This document shows positions 47,024-56,320 of a stretch of DNA of 64,000 bases, piece by piece. The stretch is from an uncultured Planctomycetota bacterium (GTDB lineage: Bacteria; Planctomycetota; Phycisphaerae; UBA1845; Fen-1342), in contig CAADGL010000012.1 of the NCBI GenBank assembly GCA_900696525.1, positions 434,001 to 498,000 of the forward strand, given 5' to 3'. Each line of letters opens with the position of its first letter. Within the stretch, counting starts at the first letter, position 1. Below the pieces are notes generated by a model. It was not told where the DNA came from. It saw only the letters and a list, made by a program, of their open reading frames with translations, and ran no database searches. Made by a program: the position numbers and the translations under genes.

Positions 47024-47051
47024 TGCCCGACTTCTGAAGTCGGGCTATATT
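47024..47051 (+). promoter_or_regulatory. Candidate dnaG promoter with an inverted repeat in its spacer
   Basis: TTGCCC (47024-47029), 16 bases, TATATT (47046-47051). A perfect palindrome with 9-bp arms GCCCGACTT/AAGTCGGGC and a 3-base centre lies at 47025-47045, filling the space between the two hexamers. It could be an operator, or the stem could act as a cobB terminator followed by the AT-rich TATATTTAT. The two readings are not exclusive. Confidence 0.45.
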
Positions 47052-47125
47052 TATGGGTACCGAGAGAGGAGTTCGCCAGGCAGATCGGCCGGCAGCGCCG
47101 GCCCGTCGTCTCTAGAACGTCCCGG

Positions 47126-48973
47126 ATGCACAACTCGCTCAAAGACAAGGTCCTAGAGTCGGTCGATATCGTCGATCTTATCGGTGAGCGCGTTTCGCTC
47201 AAGCGCAAAGGCAAAGAGCTTATCGGACTTTGCCCGTTTCATGACGATCACTCCCCCTCGCTCAGCGTCAGCCCCGTCAAACGAATCTTCAAGTGCTGGT
47301 CGTGCGGCGCCGGCGGCGACGCGATCGAATTCGTTCGGCGGCTGCATCGCGTCGAGTACAGCCAGGCCCTCCGCATGCTCGCGGAGCGCGCCGGAATCCG
47401 CGCGCGCGCATCGGTGGACGATTCGCGCGAGCACCAGCAACGTGACGCGCTTCGATCCGTGCTCGACTGGGCCAGATCACACTTCGAACGCAACCTCGGC
47501 CGGCCCGAGGGTCGCGCGGCACGCGAGTACGCGCTCAGCCGCGGCCTCACCGAAGACACGATCCGTCGGCGTCGCCTGGGTCTCGCCGCTCCCGGGTGGG
47601 ACACGCTCTTGCATGCCGGCGAAAAGGCCGGCGTTTCCCGAGACCTGCTCGTTCAGGCGGGGCTGGTGGCCCTGAACGAGAATGGCAAGGCATACGACCG
47701 GTTCCGCAACCGCCTGATGTTTCCGATCAACGACCCGCTGGGGCGCTGCATCGCCTTTGGCGGGCGCACATTAGCGGACGACGACGCGAAGTATCTGAAC
47801 TCCCCCGAATCGCCGCTGTTCAGCAAGTCGCGCGTGCTGTTTGACCTCGACGTCGCACGGGACTCGATCGGACGTTCGCGGACGGCGTTGGTGGTGGAGG
47901 GCTACCTCGACGCGGTGCTGGTCGCGCAGGCCGGCGTGACGAACGTCGTCGCTACCCTCGGCACGGCGCTGACGGACAGTCACGTGAAGCTCCTGAAGCC
48001 CTACGTGGACACGTTGATCTTGTGTTTCGACAACGACGACGCCGGCGTGCGCGCTGCCGACCGTGCCCTGGAAGTCGCCCTTCGCCATCAGATCGTCGTC
48101 AAGGTTGCGATAATGACCGGCGGAAAAGACCCCGCCGACTGCGTGTTAACGGAAGGCAGGGACGGACTTAACCGTCATTTGCAATCGGCGCTCGATGCGC
48201 TAGAATTCAAGTGGCGAAGGACAGTGCACGCATTCAACGCAGAGGGACCACAGGCCAAGCGGGCGGCGGTCGAGGAGTTGGTGCGCTTCGTCGGCAGGGT
48301 TGGCGCTGCCGGCGGTCTTGATCCGATTGCGCAGGGACAGATCGCCAGCCGCCTGGCCGAGCTGGCATCCCTATCGACGGCGGCGGTTTACGGAATGCTG
48401 ACCGCCGCGCGCGGGGCCGGTCGCCGGCCGCAGGAGGACGGGACGTCCACGTCTGGAGAGTTGTCCGCGTACGCGACGGAAGTTCGAGCTCTGCCCGCGG
48501 GGCTTGTGCGGGCGGCCGAGGAGCTTTTTGGTTTGATTCTCTCGCGGCCCGCGTCGTATGGCGAGGCGGCGGGCAGCCTTGGAGCGTGTGCCGGGTTCAA
48601 TCGCACCTGGCGGCGTCTGCTGGATGTCTGCGAAGCAGCGCAGGCGCAGGGCGAATTCTCGCGGGAGCGCGTGGTTGCGAATTGCGACGACGCGGCCCTG
48701 TGCGAACTGGTCTCGCGGGCTGCGGCGAGGGCGGAGGACACGGAGCCGGAGGATGTGGCGCGGGCGGGCGACCGCATGCGCGCCGAACTGGACTTGATGC
48801 GCATCGAGGGCCTCGGCGGTCATCTGCTTGGTCGCGGTGCGCCGGACGAGCAGGCCGCGGCGGCGTTCCGATCGCTGCTGGACCTGAGCCGAAAGCGGTC
48901 GGGGATCTCGGCGACGGCGCCGAGTCCCCTGGCGGCCGACCATCGACTCAGGGTGCGCGGCACCGAGGCGTAA
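47126..48973 (+). CDS. dnaG: DNA primase
   Basis: DnaG synthesises RNA primers at the replication fork. The 615-residue protein shows the CHC2 zinc site (Cys36, His39, Cys57, Cys60 in CPFHDDHSPS...CWSCG), the RNA-polymerase-like domain (YDRFRNRLMFPINDPLGRCIAFGGR, KYLNSPES) and the TOPRIM motifs VVEGYLDAV, FDNDDAG and GGKDPAD. The C-terminal helicase-binding region is divergent, as usual. ATG 47126 lacks a good ribosome site. It is immediately followed by rpoD (117 bp), the classical macromolecular-synthesis order; rpsU, present upstream of dnaG in many bacteria, is not here. Confidence 0.96.
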   Translation: MHNSLKDKVLESVDIVDLIGERVSLKRKGKELIGLCPFHDDHSPSLSVSPVKRIFKCWSCGAGGDAIEFVRRLHRVEYSQALRMLAERAGIRARASVDDSREHQQRDALRSVLDWARSHFERNLGRPEGRAAREYALSRGLTEDTIRRRRLGLAAPGWDTLLHAGEKAGVSRDLLVQAGLVALNENGKAYDRFRNRLMFPINDPLGRCIAFGGRTLADDDAKYLNSPESPLFSKSRVLFDLDVARDSIGRSRTALVVEGYLDAVLVAQAGVTNVVATLGTALTDSHVKLLKPYVDTLILCFDNDDAGVRAADRALEVALRHQIVVKVAIMTGGKDPADCVLTEGRDGLNRHLQSALDALEFKWRRTVHAFNAEGPQAKRAAVEELVRFVGRVGAAGGLDPIAQGQIASRLAELASLSTAAVYGMLTAARGAGRRPQEDGTSTSGELSAYATEVRALPAGLVRAAEELFGLILSRPASYGEAAGSLGACAGFNRTWRRLLDVCEAAQAQGEFSRERVVANCDDAALCELVSRAAARAEDTEPEDVARAGDRMRAELDLMRIEGLGGHLLGRGAPDEQAAAAFRSLLDLSRKRSGISATAPSPLAADHRLRVRGTEA

Positions 48974-49090
48974 CAGGGAGAGCGGCCCGATTTCTTCGCC
49001 GCGGGCACGGCGTCGAAACCGGTTGGACTGGCGGCAGCAGGGGATATTGGGTCAGGCAGGCGGGGAATCCCGAACGAGGGAGCGAGCTGA

Positions 49091-50788
49091 ATGGCGACGG
49101 CAGTCATCACAACCACCGACATCGATCCGATCGAGCAGTGCGTCAACGAGCTGATCGAGCGCGGCCGCGGCCGCGGCTACCTCACCTGGGAGGAGCTCAA
49201 CGAGACGCTGCCCGACGAGGCGATATCACCCGAGAAACTCGAAAGCGTGCTCAACCGCATCGAGCTTTCTGGCATCAGCATGATCGACGAGATCGAGGCC
49301 GAGAAGCTCCGCGACGCCGACCGCAAGAAGCCCTCGGCGCTCGAGGCGGGCGAGAGCCTCGACGAAGTCACGGAAACCGACCTGGCGGAGGCGACGGCCC
49401 GGCGGATCGACGACCCGGTGCGCATGTACCTGACGCAGATGGGCGAGATCCCGCTGCTGGCGCGCGAGGAAGAGATCGCGCTCGCCAAGAAGATCGAGCT
49501 GACGCGGATGGCCTTCCGCCGCAAGGTCCTTGAGAACGACCATTGCATGCAGCAGGCGGTCGATCTCATGCAGGCCGTCGCCGACGGGCGCATGCCCTTC
49601 GACCGCACGATGAAGATCTCGACGACCGAGAGCCTGGCCAAGGCCACGATCGTCAAGCGGCTGCCGACGAACCTGGCCACCGTGCGCAAGCTGCTCGAGC
49701 TCAACCAGGCCGACTGGAACCTGCTGCGCGAGCCGCGCACGCCCTCGGCGACGAAGCGCGCCGCCCAGGATCGCATCGTGCAGCGCCGCCGCCGCGCCGT
49801 GACGCTGCTTGAGGAGCTGCCGATCCGCACGAGCCGCATCACGCCGATGCTGCGCAAGCTGGTCTCGGTCGCCGGCAAGATGGAGTCGCTGGAGCGCGAC
49901 GTTCGCGACCGGAGCAGCGAGCGCCCGCCGGACGAGATCGAGGCGATGAAGGACGAGCTCGCCGGCCTGACCGACATGGTGGCGGAGCGCACCGCGGATT
50001 TGCGGGCGCGCGTCGTCGCGGCCGACAAGGTGCTCAAGGAGTACGAGGACGCAAAGCGGCGGCTGGCGGGCGGCAACCTGCGCCTGGTCGTGAGCATCGC
50101 CAAGAAATACCGCAACCGCGGCCTGGCCTTCCTCGACATCATCCAGGAAGGCAACACGGGCCTGATGCGCGCGGTCGACAAGTACGAGTACCGCCGCGGC
50201 TACAAATTCAGCACCTACGCGACCTGGTGGATTCGCCAGGCGATCACGCGGGCCATCGCCGATCATGCCCGGACGATCCGCATCCCCGTGCACATGATCG
50301 AAACCATGAGCAAGCTGCGCAATATCAGCAAGAAGCTGCTCCAGGAACTGAACCGCGAGCCGACCATCGAGGAGATCGCCGTCGAGGCCAAGATGCCCGT
50401 CAGCGAGGCCCGGCGGGTGATGAAGATCAGCCGGCACCCGATCTCGCTGGATCGGCCGGTGGGCGAGAGCGAGGACAGCTACTTCGGCGATTTCATCGAG
50501 GACGACAAGGCCGAGAGCCCGGTGAGCAGCGCCACCAGCGAGATGCTCAAGGACCGCATCGAGGCGGTGCTCAAGACGCTCACGTACCGCGAGCGCGAGA
50601 TCATCAAGCTGCGCTACGGCATCGGCGACGGCTACACCTACACGCTCGAAGAGGTCGGCAAGATCTTCAAGGTCACGCGCGAGCGCGTGCGCCAGGTCGA
50701 GGCCAAGGCCATCCGCAAACTCCAGCACCCGGTGCGGGCCCGCAAGCTCGAGGGCTTCCTCGACAAGTTGAAGGCCGCAAGCAACTGA
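49091..50788 (+). CDS. rpoD: RNA polymerase primary sigma factor (sigma-70/RpoD)
   Basis: Primary sigma factor, 565 residues. Region 1.1 is seen at the N-terminus ([22 protein letters not shown]), region 1.2 at [21 protein letters not shown], a non-conserved helical insert, then region 2 ([40 protein letters not shown]), region 3 ([13 protein letters not shown]) and region 4.2 ([26 protein letters not shown]). Regions 2.4 and 4.2 are of housekeeping type, which agrees with the TTGACA/TATAAT-like promoters found in this window. GAGGGAG precedes the ATG. The gene is followed by a stem-loop. Confidence 0.97.
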   Translation: MATAVITTTDIDPIEQCVNELIERGRGRGYLTWEELNETLPDEAISPEKLESVLNRIELSGISMIDEIEAEKLRDADRKKPSALEAGESLDEVTETDLAEATARRIDDPVRMYLTQMGEIPLLAREEEIALAKKIELTRMAFRRKVLENDHCMQQAVDLMQAVADGRMPFDRTMKISTTESLAKATIVKRLPTNLATVRKLLELNQADWNLLREPRTPSATKRAAQDRIVQRRRRAVTLLEELPIRTSRITPMLRKLVSVAGKMESLERDVRDRSSERPPDEIEAMKDELAGLTDMVAERTADLRARVVAADKVLKEYEDAKRRLAGGNLRLVVSIAKKYRNRGLAFLDIIQEGNTGLMRAVDKYEYRRGYKFSTYATWWIRQAITRAIADHARTIRIPVHMIETMSKLRNISKKLLQELNREPTIEEIAVEAKMPVSEARRVMKISRHPISLDRPVGESEDSYFGDFIEDDKAESPVSSATSEMLKDRIEAVLKTLTYREREIIKLRYGIGDGYTYTLEEVGKIFKVTRERVRQVEAKAIRKLQHPVRARKLEGFLDKLKAASN

Positions 50789-50820
50789 TCGCCCTGAGAT
50801 TCATTGGGGGTCGAATGCAG

Positions 50821-50862
50821 CGAGACCCCGAAAGCCGGATCGCCTCCGGCTCCGGGGTCTCG
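50821..50862 (+). terminator. Two-tier stem-loop after rpoD
   Basis: Outer stem CGAGACCCCG (50821-50830) with CGGGGTCTCG (50853-50862), and inner stem AGCCGGA/TCCGGCT (50833-50839, 50845-50851). Only a TGTGTGT tract follows, so it is a strong hairpin with a weak U-run. It lies 32 bp past the rpoD stop. Confidence 0.7.
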
Positions 50863-50896
50863 TGTGTGTCGGCGGCCGCCCGCCCGTTCGCCTTCC

Positions 50897-51532
50897 TCAG
50901 TTCACGCCATGCGTCAGCCACGCAACCACGTCGTGACGGATGGCCGCGACAATCGGCCCCAGGTCATCGTCCGTGTCCAGCCACGCCGCCCCATGGTGTC
51001 CCTGGCGCGCTTCCGACACGACGTACACCCACACATTCACCGGCAGAACCCCCAGCCGGCGGCCCATTTCCAGCACCGGGTTGAGCTTCAATGTGCGCGG
51101 GTTGATCGCCGCACACGTCGTCGGAGCCAGCGGCACCGGCTTCGGCACGCGCGGCGGCCGGCCGCGACGCTTCCCCGTGCCGTGCCCGCCATAGGTGATC
51201 TTCGTCCAGCTCCCGGCGGGAAACTGCGGACCGGCGGGGACGACATCGACCAGAACCAGCAGCCGCACGTTCTCAAGGTTGAGCAGCACGTCGAGCTCGG
51301 GTGGGTCGAGCGTGGAGACGGTGGTCGTGGGCGGGGCCGCTTCCGCAATTCGCTCCGTGATGCGGATGTTCAGGCCGCCGCTGCCATCGTCTGACCGGTT
51401 GCAGCCGAATATGACGACCTGCGAGCGGACGGCCCGCGCACGCGCGCCGATCTGGACCCGGGGCTGGCGATTCGACAGCGCCCCAACCGGCATGTGTCCA
51501 CGGTCTCGTTCGACAAGCGTCGCTGAACTCAT
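50897..51532 (-). CDS. Hypothetical protein
   Basis: A 211-residue protein that I cannot assign. ATG 51532 is preceded by GGGAG, which supports this start over the longer frame to 51748. It has a pattern of beta-strand-like segments (LNIRITERIAEAAPPTTTVST, DVLLNLENVRLLVLVDVV) and a late segment LGVLPVNVWVYVVSEARQGH with alternating hydrophobic residues; there is no signal peptide and no obvious catalytic motif. A basic, Pro-rich stretch (GTGKRRGRPPRVPKPVPL) resembles an AT-hook-like GRP element but is not enough for a DNA-binding call. It converges on rpoD and diverges from the nitroreductase gene. Confidence 0.6.
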   Translation of the reverse strand: MSSATLVERDRGHMPVGALSNRQPRVQIGARARAVRSQVVIFGCNRSDDGSGGLNIRITERIAEAAPPTTTVSTLDPPELDVLLNLENVRLLVLVDVVPAGPQFPAGSWTKITYGGHGTGKRRGRPPRVPKPVPLAPTTCAAINPRTLKLNPVLEMGRRLGVLPVNVWVYVVSEARQGHHGAAWLDTDDDLGPIVAAIRHDVVAWLTHGVN

Positions 51533-51890
51533 GTGCTGCGGCTCCCTTCGTTCACGCATCACGGCCGCGGCGTTCGCGGTTGCGAAGCCGAAGGCCCGGG
51601 CTGGCGGCGCGGGCCGTGGTTCCCCGTGGGCGTCGTCAAAGTGGCCCGCCGACGACGCCAAAGGCTCGCAACGTGCGGGTGTGGCAAATCGCGCGCCAGG
51701 GGAGCGGCTCCGCCGAACCGCCCCGGACCACACCGGGAACGAGTTCATGCCGGATTGGAAGACGGTCTGCGGGTTTTTGCGCAGGCAGATGCGTCGTTTT
51801 CCGCGACTGGCGCTGGTCAGGCGCGATCAGCGGCCGGAGTACAGGTCGCTATAATCCGACCGATACCCTCGTCGAAAGGAGATGCCAGCC
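51533..51890. other. Divergent intergenic region with nitroreductase promoter element
   Basis: A 358-base gap. TATAAT at 51850-51855 is a perfect -10 element for the nitroreductase gene, without a recognisable -35 at 16-18 bases. AAAGGAG at 51875-51881 is its ribosome site. Open frames on either strand in the rest have no family similarity. Confidence 0.55.
51875..51881 (+). promoter_or_regulatory. Ribosome binding site deciding the nitroreductase start
   Basis: AAAGGAG directly abuts an ATG at 51882 (zero spacing, not usable) but lies nine bases before an in-frame GTG at 51891. The GTG is therefore preferred. Confidence 0.65.
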
Positions 51891-52487
51891 GTGGGCAAGC
51901 TGCCGAACGCCGCCGATCACCGCGTGGCCGACCATGCGATCGAGCCGATTTTCGTGAACCGTTGGTCGCCGCGGGCGATGAACGGGCAGCCCGTACGCCA
52001 GGAAGAGCTGAACCGGCTGTTCGAGGCGGCCCGTTGGGCCCCGTCGACCTACAACGAGCAGGAGTGGCGATTCCTGTACGCTCACCGCGCCGGCCCGCAC
52101 TGGCCGACGTTCATGAGCCTGCTGGCGGAGGCCAACCAGGCCTGGTGCAGGAACGCCGGCGTGCTGATCGTGGTGTTGAGCTGCAAGGTGTTCAGCCGCA
52201 ATGGCAACCCCAACCCGGTACACACGTTCGACGCGGGGCTGGCGTCGATGAGCCTCATGCTCCAGGGCTCGCACATGGGCCTCGTGACCCATGGCATGGC
52301 GGGTTTTGACCGCGACAAGGCGCGCCAGGCGCTCAACGTCCCCGACAATTATGCGGTCGAGGCCATGATCGCCATCGGACGTCCCGGCGACCCGGACCTC
52401 CTGCCGCCGGGAATGCGGGAGATCGAGAAGCCCAGCGGCCGCAAGCCGATCGGCGAGATCTCACGCGAAGGCGCCTTCGCGTTCTAG
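51891..52487 (+). CDS. Nitroreductase family protein
   Basis: A 198-residue FMN-dependent NAD(P)H oxidoreductase of the nitroreductase fold. Diagnostic elements: RWSPRAMNGQPV near the start, LNRLFEAARWAPSTYNEQEWRFL (FMN contact), FDAGLASMSLMLQGSHMGL (dimer helix) and MIAIGRPGD near the end. It is cytoplasmic; the physiological substrate is unknown. The stop is six bases before the radical-SAM gene, so the two are probably one operon driven from the TATAAT element upstream. Confidence 0.9.
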   Translation: MGKLPNAADHRVADHAIEPIFVNRWSPRAMNGQPVRQEELNRLFEAARWAPSTYNEQEWRFLYAHRAGPHWPTFMSLLAEANQAWCRNAGVLIVVLSCKVFSRNGNPNPVHTFDAGLASMSLMLQGSHMGLVTHGMAGFDRDKARQALNVPDNYAVEAMIAIGRPGDPDLLPPGMREIEKPSGRKPIGEISREGAFAF

Positions 52488-52493
52488 GCACCC

Positions 52494-53642
52494 ATGCGCT
52501 CCCGCAACCCAGCGTGTTCAGGTGGCGCCGGCGCTCGGCGCGACGCGGGGCCGCAGCGCGAAGCGCCGGCCGTGTGGGAATACGCCGGGTTGATGGTCAC
52601 GTACTGGTGCAACGCGCGCTGCGCGTTCTGCTACGTCTACAGCGCGCCGGACCGCGGCGGGAGTCTCGAAATCGCCGACGCGGTCGCCCTGTGGCGGGGG
52701 CTCGATGAGCTGGCCGCCGCGGCCGGAAAGACGATGCGCATCCACCTCGCGGGCGGCGAGCCGTTCGGCGACTGGCCGAGACTCGTCTGCATCATCCGCG
52801 CGGCGCGCGACGCCGGGCTTACGCGACTCGAGAAGGTCGAGACCAATGCTTTCTGGGCCAGCGACGATGACCTGACGCGCGCCCGGCTGGAGCTGCTCGA
52901 CGCCCTGGGCATGGAGAAGCTCGTCGTCAGCTCCGACGTGTATCACCAGGAGTACGTCCCGTTCGACAACGTCCGGCGCTGCGTCGAGACGGCGCGGCGC
53001 GTGCTCGGCCGCGGACGTGTTCGCGTGCGCTGGTGGGACTTCTACAACGACCCGACGAGCTTGCGCGGCGCCTCGGAGCCGGAGAAGGCCGCCGCGTATG
53101 AGGCCGCGTTCCGCCGGCACGGGGAGCGCCTCACCGGCCGCGCGGCGCAGCGCCTGGCCGCGCTGCTGCCGCGGCAGCCGGCGGCACACTACGCGGGGGA
53201 GAACTGCGCGGCGGAAGTGTTGCAGGGCCGGCACGTGCACATCGATCCCTATGGCAACGTGTTTCCGGGGACGTGCAGCGGGATCATCCTCGGCAACGCG
53301 CTGAGGCCGACCGAGGCGGGCGGCGCGTCGAGCACGCCCGAGGCTCGCGCCGCGCGGCCCGGCATCGCCGCCGTCTGGGATGCGCTGGTGCACGACTGGC
53401 CGCGGCACCCCGTCGTCTCCGCCGTCGTGGCCGGCGGCAGTCACGAGCTGATGCGGCGGGCCATGGCGCTCGGCTACCGCGAGCTGCCCGGCGGTTACGC
53501 GGGCAAGTGCCACCTGTGCACGCACGTGCGGCAGTTCCTCGTCGAGCGCGGCCACTGGCCGGAGTTCGTTGGTCCGGCGGAGTGCTACGCGGCGTCTTCG
53601 GACGACGCGGCGCCGGCATCGGTGCCGTTGCCGGTGCTCTGA
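52494..53642 (+). CDS. Radical SAM protein with SPASM-like C-terminus
   Basis: A 382-residue radical-SAM enzyme. The cluster motif is C39-x3-C43-x2-C46 (CNARCAFC); HLAGGEPFGDW is the SAM-binding GGE motif. After the barrel, additional cysteines occur in GENCAAEVLQG, GTCSG, GKCHLCTH and near the end, arranged as in SPASM or twitch auxiliary-cluster domains that modify peptides or proteins. Residue HVHIDPYGNVFPGTC strongly resembles the SPASM entry seen in peptide maturases. No precursor peptide is evident next to it. Its partner is the nitroreductase six bases upstream. Substrate unknown. Confidence 0.88.
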   Translation: MRSRNPACSGGAGARRDAGPQREAPAVWEYAGLMVTYWCNARCAFCYVYSAPDRGGSLEIADAVALWRGLDELAAAAGKTMRIHLAGGEPFGDWPRLVCIIRAARDAGLTRLEKVETNAFWASDDDLTRARLELLDALGMEKLVVSSDVYHQEYVPFDNVRRCVETARRVLGRGRVRVRWWDFYNDPTSLRGASEPEKAAAYEAAFRRHGERLTGRAAQRLAALLPRQPAAHYAGENCAAEVLQGRHVHIDPYGNVFPGTCSGIILGNALRPTEAGGASSTPEARAARPGIAAVWDALVHDWPRHPVVSAVVAGGSHELMRRAMALGYRELPGGYAGKCHLCTHVRQFLVERGHWPEFVGPAECYAASSDDAAPASVPLPVL

Positions 53643-53682
53643 ACACCCACGTTCCGGGCCGGGCCCCCGCGCGATTCCGCCG

Positions 53683-55116
53683 TCAATCGCACGTCGTCCC
53701 GAACTGGCTCAGCAGAACGCCGAGGTCCGACTGGGTGATGCAGGGGTCGGCGTTGTCGAGGTTGGCGGCGGCGATGTAGCCGTCCTGTCCGGGGCACTTG
53801 CCGAAGGTGGCGAGCATGATGCCCAGGTCGATCTGATCGACGAAGCCGTCCAGGTTCACGTCACCCAGGCAGAACTCGAGCAGGAAGGCACCTTCCAGCA
53901 GGCCGAACGTTTCATCGAAGAGCTCGAGCTCGCAGATGATGAAGCGCCCGTTGCGGCTGATCTTGTAGCCGTCCTCGATGCCGCGCACCGTGGCGACGGT
54001 GCGGCCGTTGATCACCGTCACGCCCTCCTGGATCAGCAGCTTATCGCCCAGGAACAGGCCGGTGTCGCGGCCGGTGTCCGGATCGTCCCAGTCGCCCCAC
54101 CACAGCACGTGCTCGCGATCGCTCATGAGCACCGGGCCGGAGCCGAAACCGGTGACCTTCCACGGGGCGATGTCGCCGAACGTGTCGCCTTCCTGCACGA
54201 CCTTGCCGGTGCGGCTGACGATCACGAGATTCGTCGCCGCGTCGCCGGCCAATCCGCCGGAGATCACGTAGTTCCCGGTATTGGTCAGATCGACCTTGGC
54301 CGACCCGAGCGTGCTCCAGTTCCGGCCATCGACGCCCGACGGAAGGCCTTCCTGGGCCACGAGGACGTGATCGACGTAGACGGCGATGTCGGCAGCCGTG
54401 TCGCCCGTCAGATCGACGGCGTAGATGCACTGTCCGAGGTCGTTGATCGCGGTGGCGTGCGGACCGGTCAGGAAGTCGGCGACCTGCTCGGTCTGGCCGG
54501 GCGGGACGTCGCCCTCCTTCAGGATCACCGTCTCGTTTCCGCCGTCGGAATCCAGGAGGATCAACGCCCGGTCGACCGACGTCGGAATGTTCGGATCGTC
54601 GATGCTGGCCATGAGCAGCAGGCGGCCGGCGTCGTTGATCTTGACGTCGAAGAAGCCGATGTACGGCGTGCTGGGCGAGAACTCGGGCAGGTTGACGAGG
54701 TCGCTTTCCTGGATGAGCAGGTTGGTGTTGAAGTAGACGCCGCTGTCGTTGTTCAACCCGCCCGTGCCGTCGAGGAAGAAGTTGAACGCGCTGTCTCCGG
54801 CGCTGTTGAGCGTCACGCTGTCGAAGCTGGAGATGGTGGCCGGCGGCGGGTCGATCGCCTGGCCCTCGCGCAGGTAGACAACGCCGTCGCGCAGCAGCAG
54901 CACGTCGGCGTTCGGATCGGGGTGGTCGGTGTCGAGCTCGACGATCCACTGGCCGGCGTTGTTCACGACGAGGTTGTTGACGCTGGTGACCAGGCCGATG
55001 CCGGGGATCTCGTCGCGCTCCAGCACGAGCCGCGTGATCTTGAAGTGAACCTCTCCGGCGCTGGCCGCGATCGGCGACAGCAACAGCAACAGGCTGATTC
55101 TCCCTTTCGCAGGCAT
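53683..55116 (-). CDS. Secreted protein with C-terminal dockerin-like repeats
   Basis: A 477-residue exported protein. The ATG at 55116 has AGGAGG upstream and gives a signal peptide (MPAKGRISLLLLLSPIAASA). The body is made of repeated beta-strand segments with the recurring theme of a property followed by L/I-I-QEG or KEGD (LREGQAIDPP, LIQESDLV, ILKEGDVPPG, VVQEGDTFGD, LIQEGVTVING), probably propeller blades. The C-terminus has two dockerin-like halves: DVNLDGFVDQIDLGIMLATF and a degenerate ANLDNADPCITQSDLGVLLS. Such proteins are known in planctomycetes without cellulosomes. It is the downstream gene of a minus-strand pair with the QW-repeat protein (33 bp). Confidence 0.85.
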   Translation of the reverse strand: MPAKGRISLLLLLSPIAASAGEVHFKITRLVLERDEIPGIGLVTSVNNLVVNNAGQWIVELDTDHPDPNADVLLLRDGVVYLREGQAIDPPPATISSFDSVTLNSAGDSAFNFFLDGTGGLNNDSGVYFNTNLLIQESDLVNLPEFSPSTPYIGFFDVKINDAGRLLLMASIDDPNIPTSVDRALILLDSDGGNETVILKEGDVPPGQTEQVADFLTGPHATAINDLGQCIYAVDLTGDTAADIAVYVDHVLVAQEGLPSGVDGRNWSTLGSAKVDLTNTGNYVISGGLAGDAATNLVIVSRTGKVVQEGDTFGDIAPWKVTGFGSGPVLMSDREHVLWWGDWDDPDTGRDTGLFLGDKLLIQEGVTVINGRTVATVRGIEDGYKISRNGRFIICELELFDETFGLLEGAFLLEFCLGDVNLDGFVDQIDLGIMLATFGKCPGQDGYIAAANLDNADPCITQSDLGVLLSQFGTTCD

Positions 55117-55148
55117 GAGTTTTCCTCCTGTACGTTTGCAGGACGCGT

Positions 55149-56288
55149 TCATTCTCCGCGCGGCGGAAAGGCGGCCTGGAGCGCGAGCATGCTGTAGGCG
55201 GTGGTGAGCGCCGGCAGTCCCTCCATCCAGCGGTCGGCCTCGTTGACCCAGCTTCCGTCCTGCGTTTGAAGCGCAGTCAGTTTGGCCACCAGCTCCTCGC
55301 GCCAGCGATGCTCGCGGCCCAGTTTGTCGCGCACGACGTCCTCTCCCCACGCCGCCAGGGCGCGGCCGAACGTGTGGTAGTAATAGAACAGCCCCTGCTT
55401 CGACTGGGCCTCGGGCATGTTCGGGTTGTAATCGAGCGTCCAGTGGCGGCCGATCCAGTCCAGCGCCGCCAGCACGCGCGGGTCATCGCGCGTCAGCCCG
55501 GCGTAGAGCATGCTCTTGAACCCGGCGTAGGTCATCGAGCCGTAGGTGCGCAGCTCCTCGCGGCCGCCCGTCTCCACCTGGCCGGCCTTGCTCTCGCCCG
55601 AGTTCGCCGGCGAGTAGATGAACCCGCCGTCGGTCGAGCCCCTGGCGTAGGGCTGATCGTTGCTCTCGCCCCGCATCTGGCAGCGCTGAATGAACACGAG
55701 CGCCTTCTTGTACGCGGGATGGTCCTTCGGCAAGCCGCTGTCGTGCAGCGCGTCGAGCATCATCTGCGTGTTCGAGAGATCGGGCCGCTTGCCCGAGCCG
55801 TAGCCCGCCCCGCCATACCACGGATTGTCGCGGGTGATGTCCTCGCTCTCGTCCCACTGGTTGTCGACGAGGAACGCCTGCAAGCGGTCGATCTGTTTGC
55901 GATGGCGCTCGACGCCCAGGGCGCTGAGCATCGACAACGCCACGCTCGATTCGTAGTTCTTCAGCATGCCCTCGGCCGAATAGACGCCGCCGTCCTCTCG
56001 CTGATGCCTCAGCACGAACGCAATCGCGCGCCGGACCGCCGGATGATCGGCCCCGACGCCCGGCGCCTGGATCAGCGCCTTGGCGCACAGCGCCGTGACG
56101 CCGGGACCGCGCTGCGATGCCCAGCCGCCCTCCTCTTCCTGAGCCGCGATCAGGTATCGCGCGCCCTTCTCGATCAGTCGCCGCGCGGCGGCTTCCGCAT
56201 CGCCGCTGGCGGCGGGCGCAGTGGCCGGCTGGGCCGCCGCGAGTGAGACTGCCGCGACAACGCACATCGCAACGCCAAGCAACCGCAT
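55149..56288 (-). CDS. Secreted terpene-cyclase-fold (QW repeat) protein
   Basis: A 379-residue exported protein: ATG 56288, AAGGAAG upstream, signal peptide ending near AAAQPATAPA. Three QW-type motifs are visible (QEEEGGW, QREDGG, QTQDGSW), together with repeated paired helices (HPAVRRAIAFVLRHQ, HPAYKKALVFIQRCQ, DPRVLAALDWIGRHW), the alpha/alpha-toroid of prenyltransferase and squalene-oxidase repeats. The catalytic DxDD motif of squalene-hopene cyclase is absent, so cyclisation is unlikely. Many planctomycetes have exported proteins of this fold with unknown purpose. It forms a minus-strand unit with the dockerin protein and lies 32 bp from the metallopeptidase gene. Confidence 0.88.
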   Translation of the reverse strand: MRLLGVAMCVVAAVSLAAAQPATAPAASGDAEAAARRLIEKGARYLIAAQEEEGGWASQRGPGVTALCAKALIQAPGVGADHPAVRRAIAFVLRHQREDGGVYSAEGMLKNYESSVALSMLSALGVERHRKQIDRLQAFLVDNQWDESEDITRDNPWYGGAGYGSGKRPDLSNTQMMLDALHDSGLPKDHPAYKKALVFIQRCQMRGESNDQPYARGSTDGGFIYSPANSGESKAGQVETGGREELRTYGSMTYAGFKSMLYAGLTRDDPRVLAALDWIGRHWTLDYNPNMPEAQSKQGLFYYYHTFGRALAAWGEDVVRDKLGREHRWREELVAKLTALQTQDGSWVNEADRWMEGLPALTTAYSMLALQAAFPPRGE

Positions 56289-56320
56289 GGTGGCTTCCTT
56301 TTTCGCCCGCGTGATGAACG

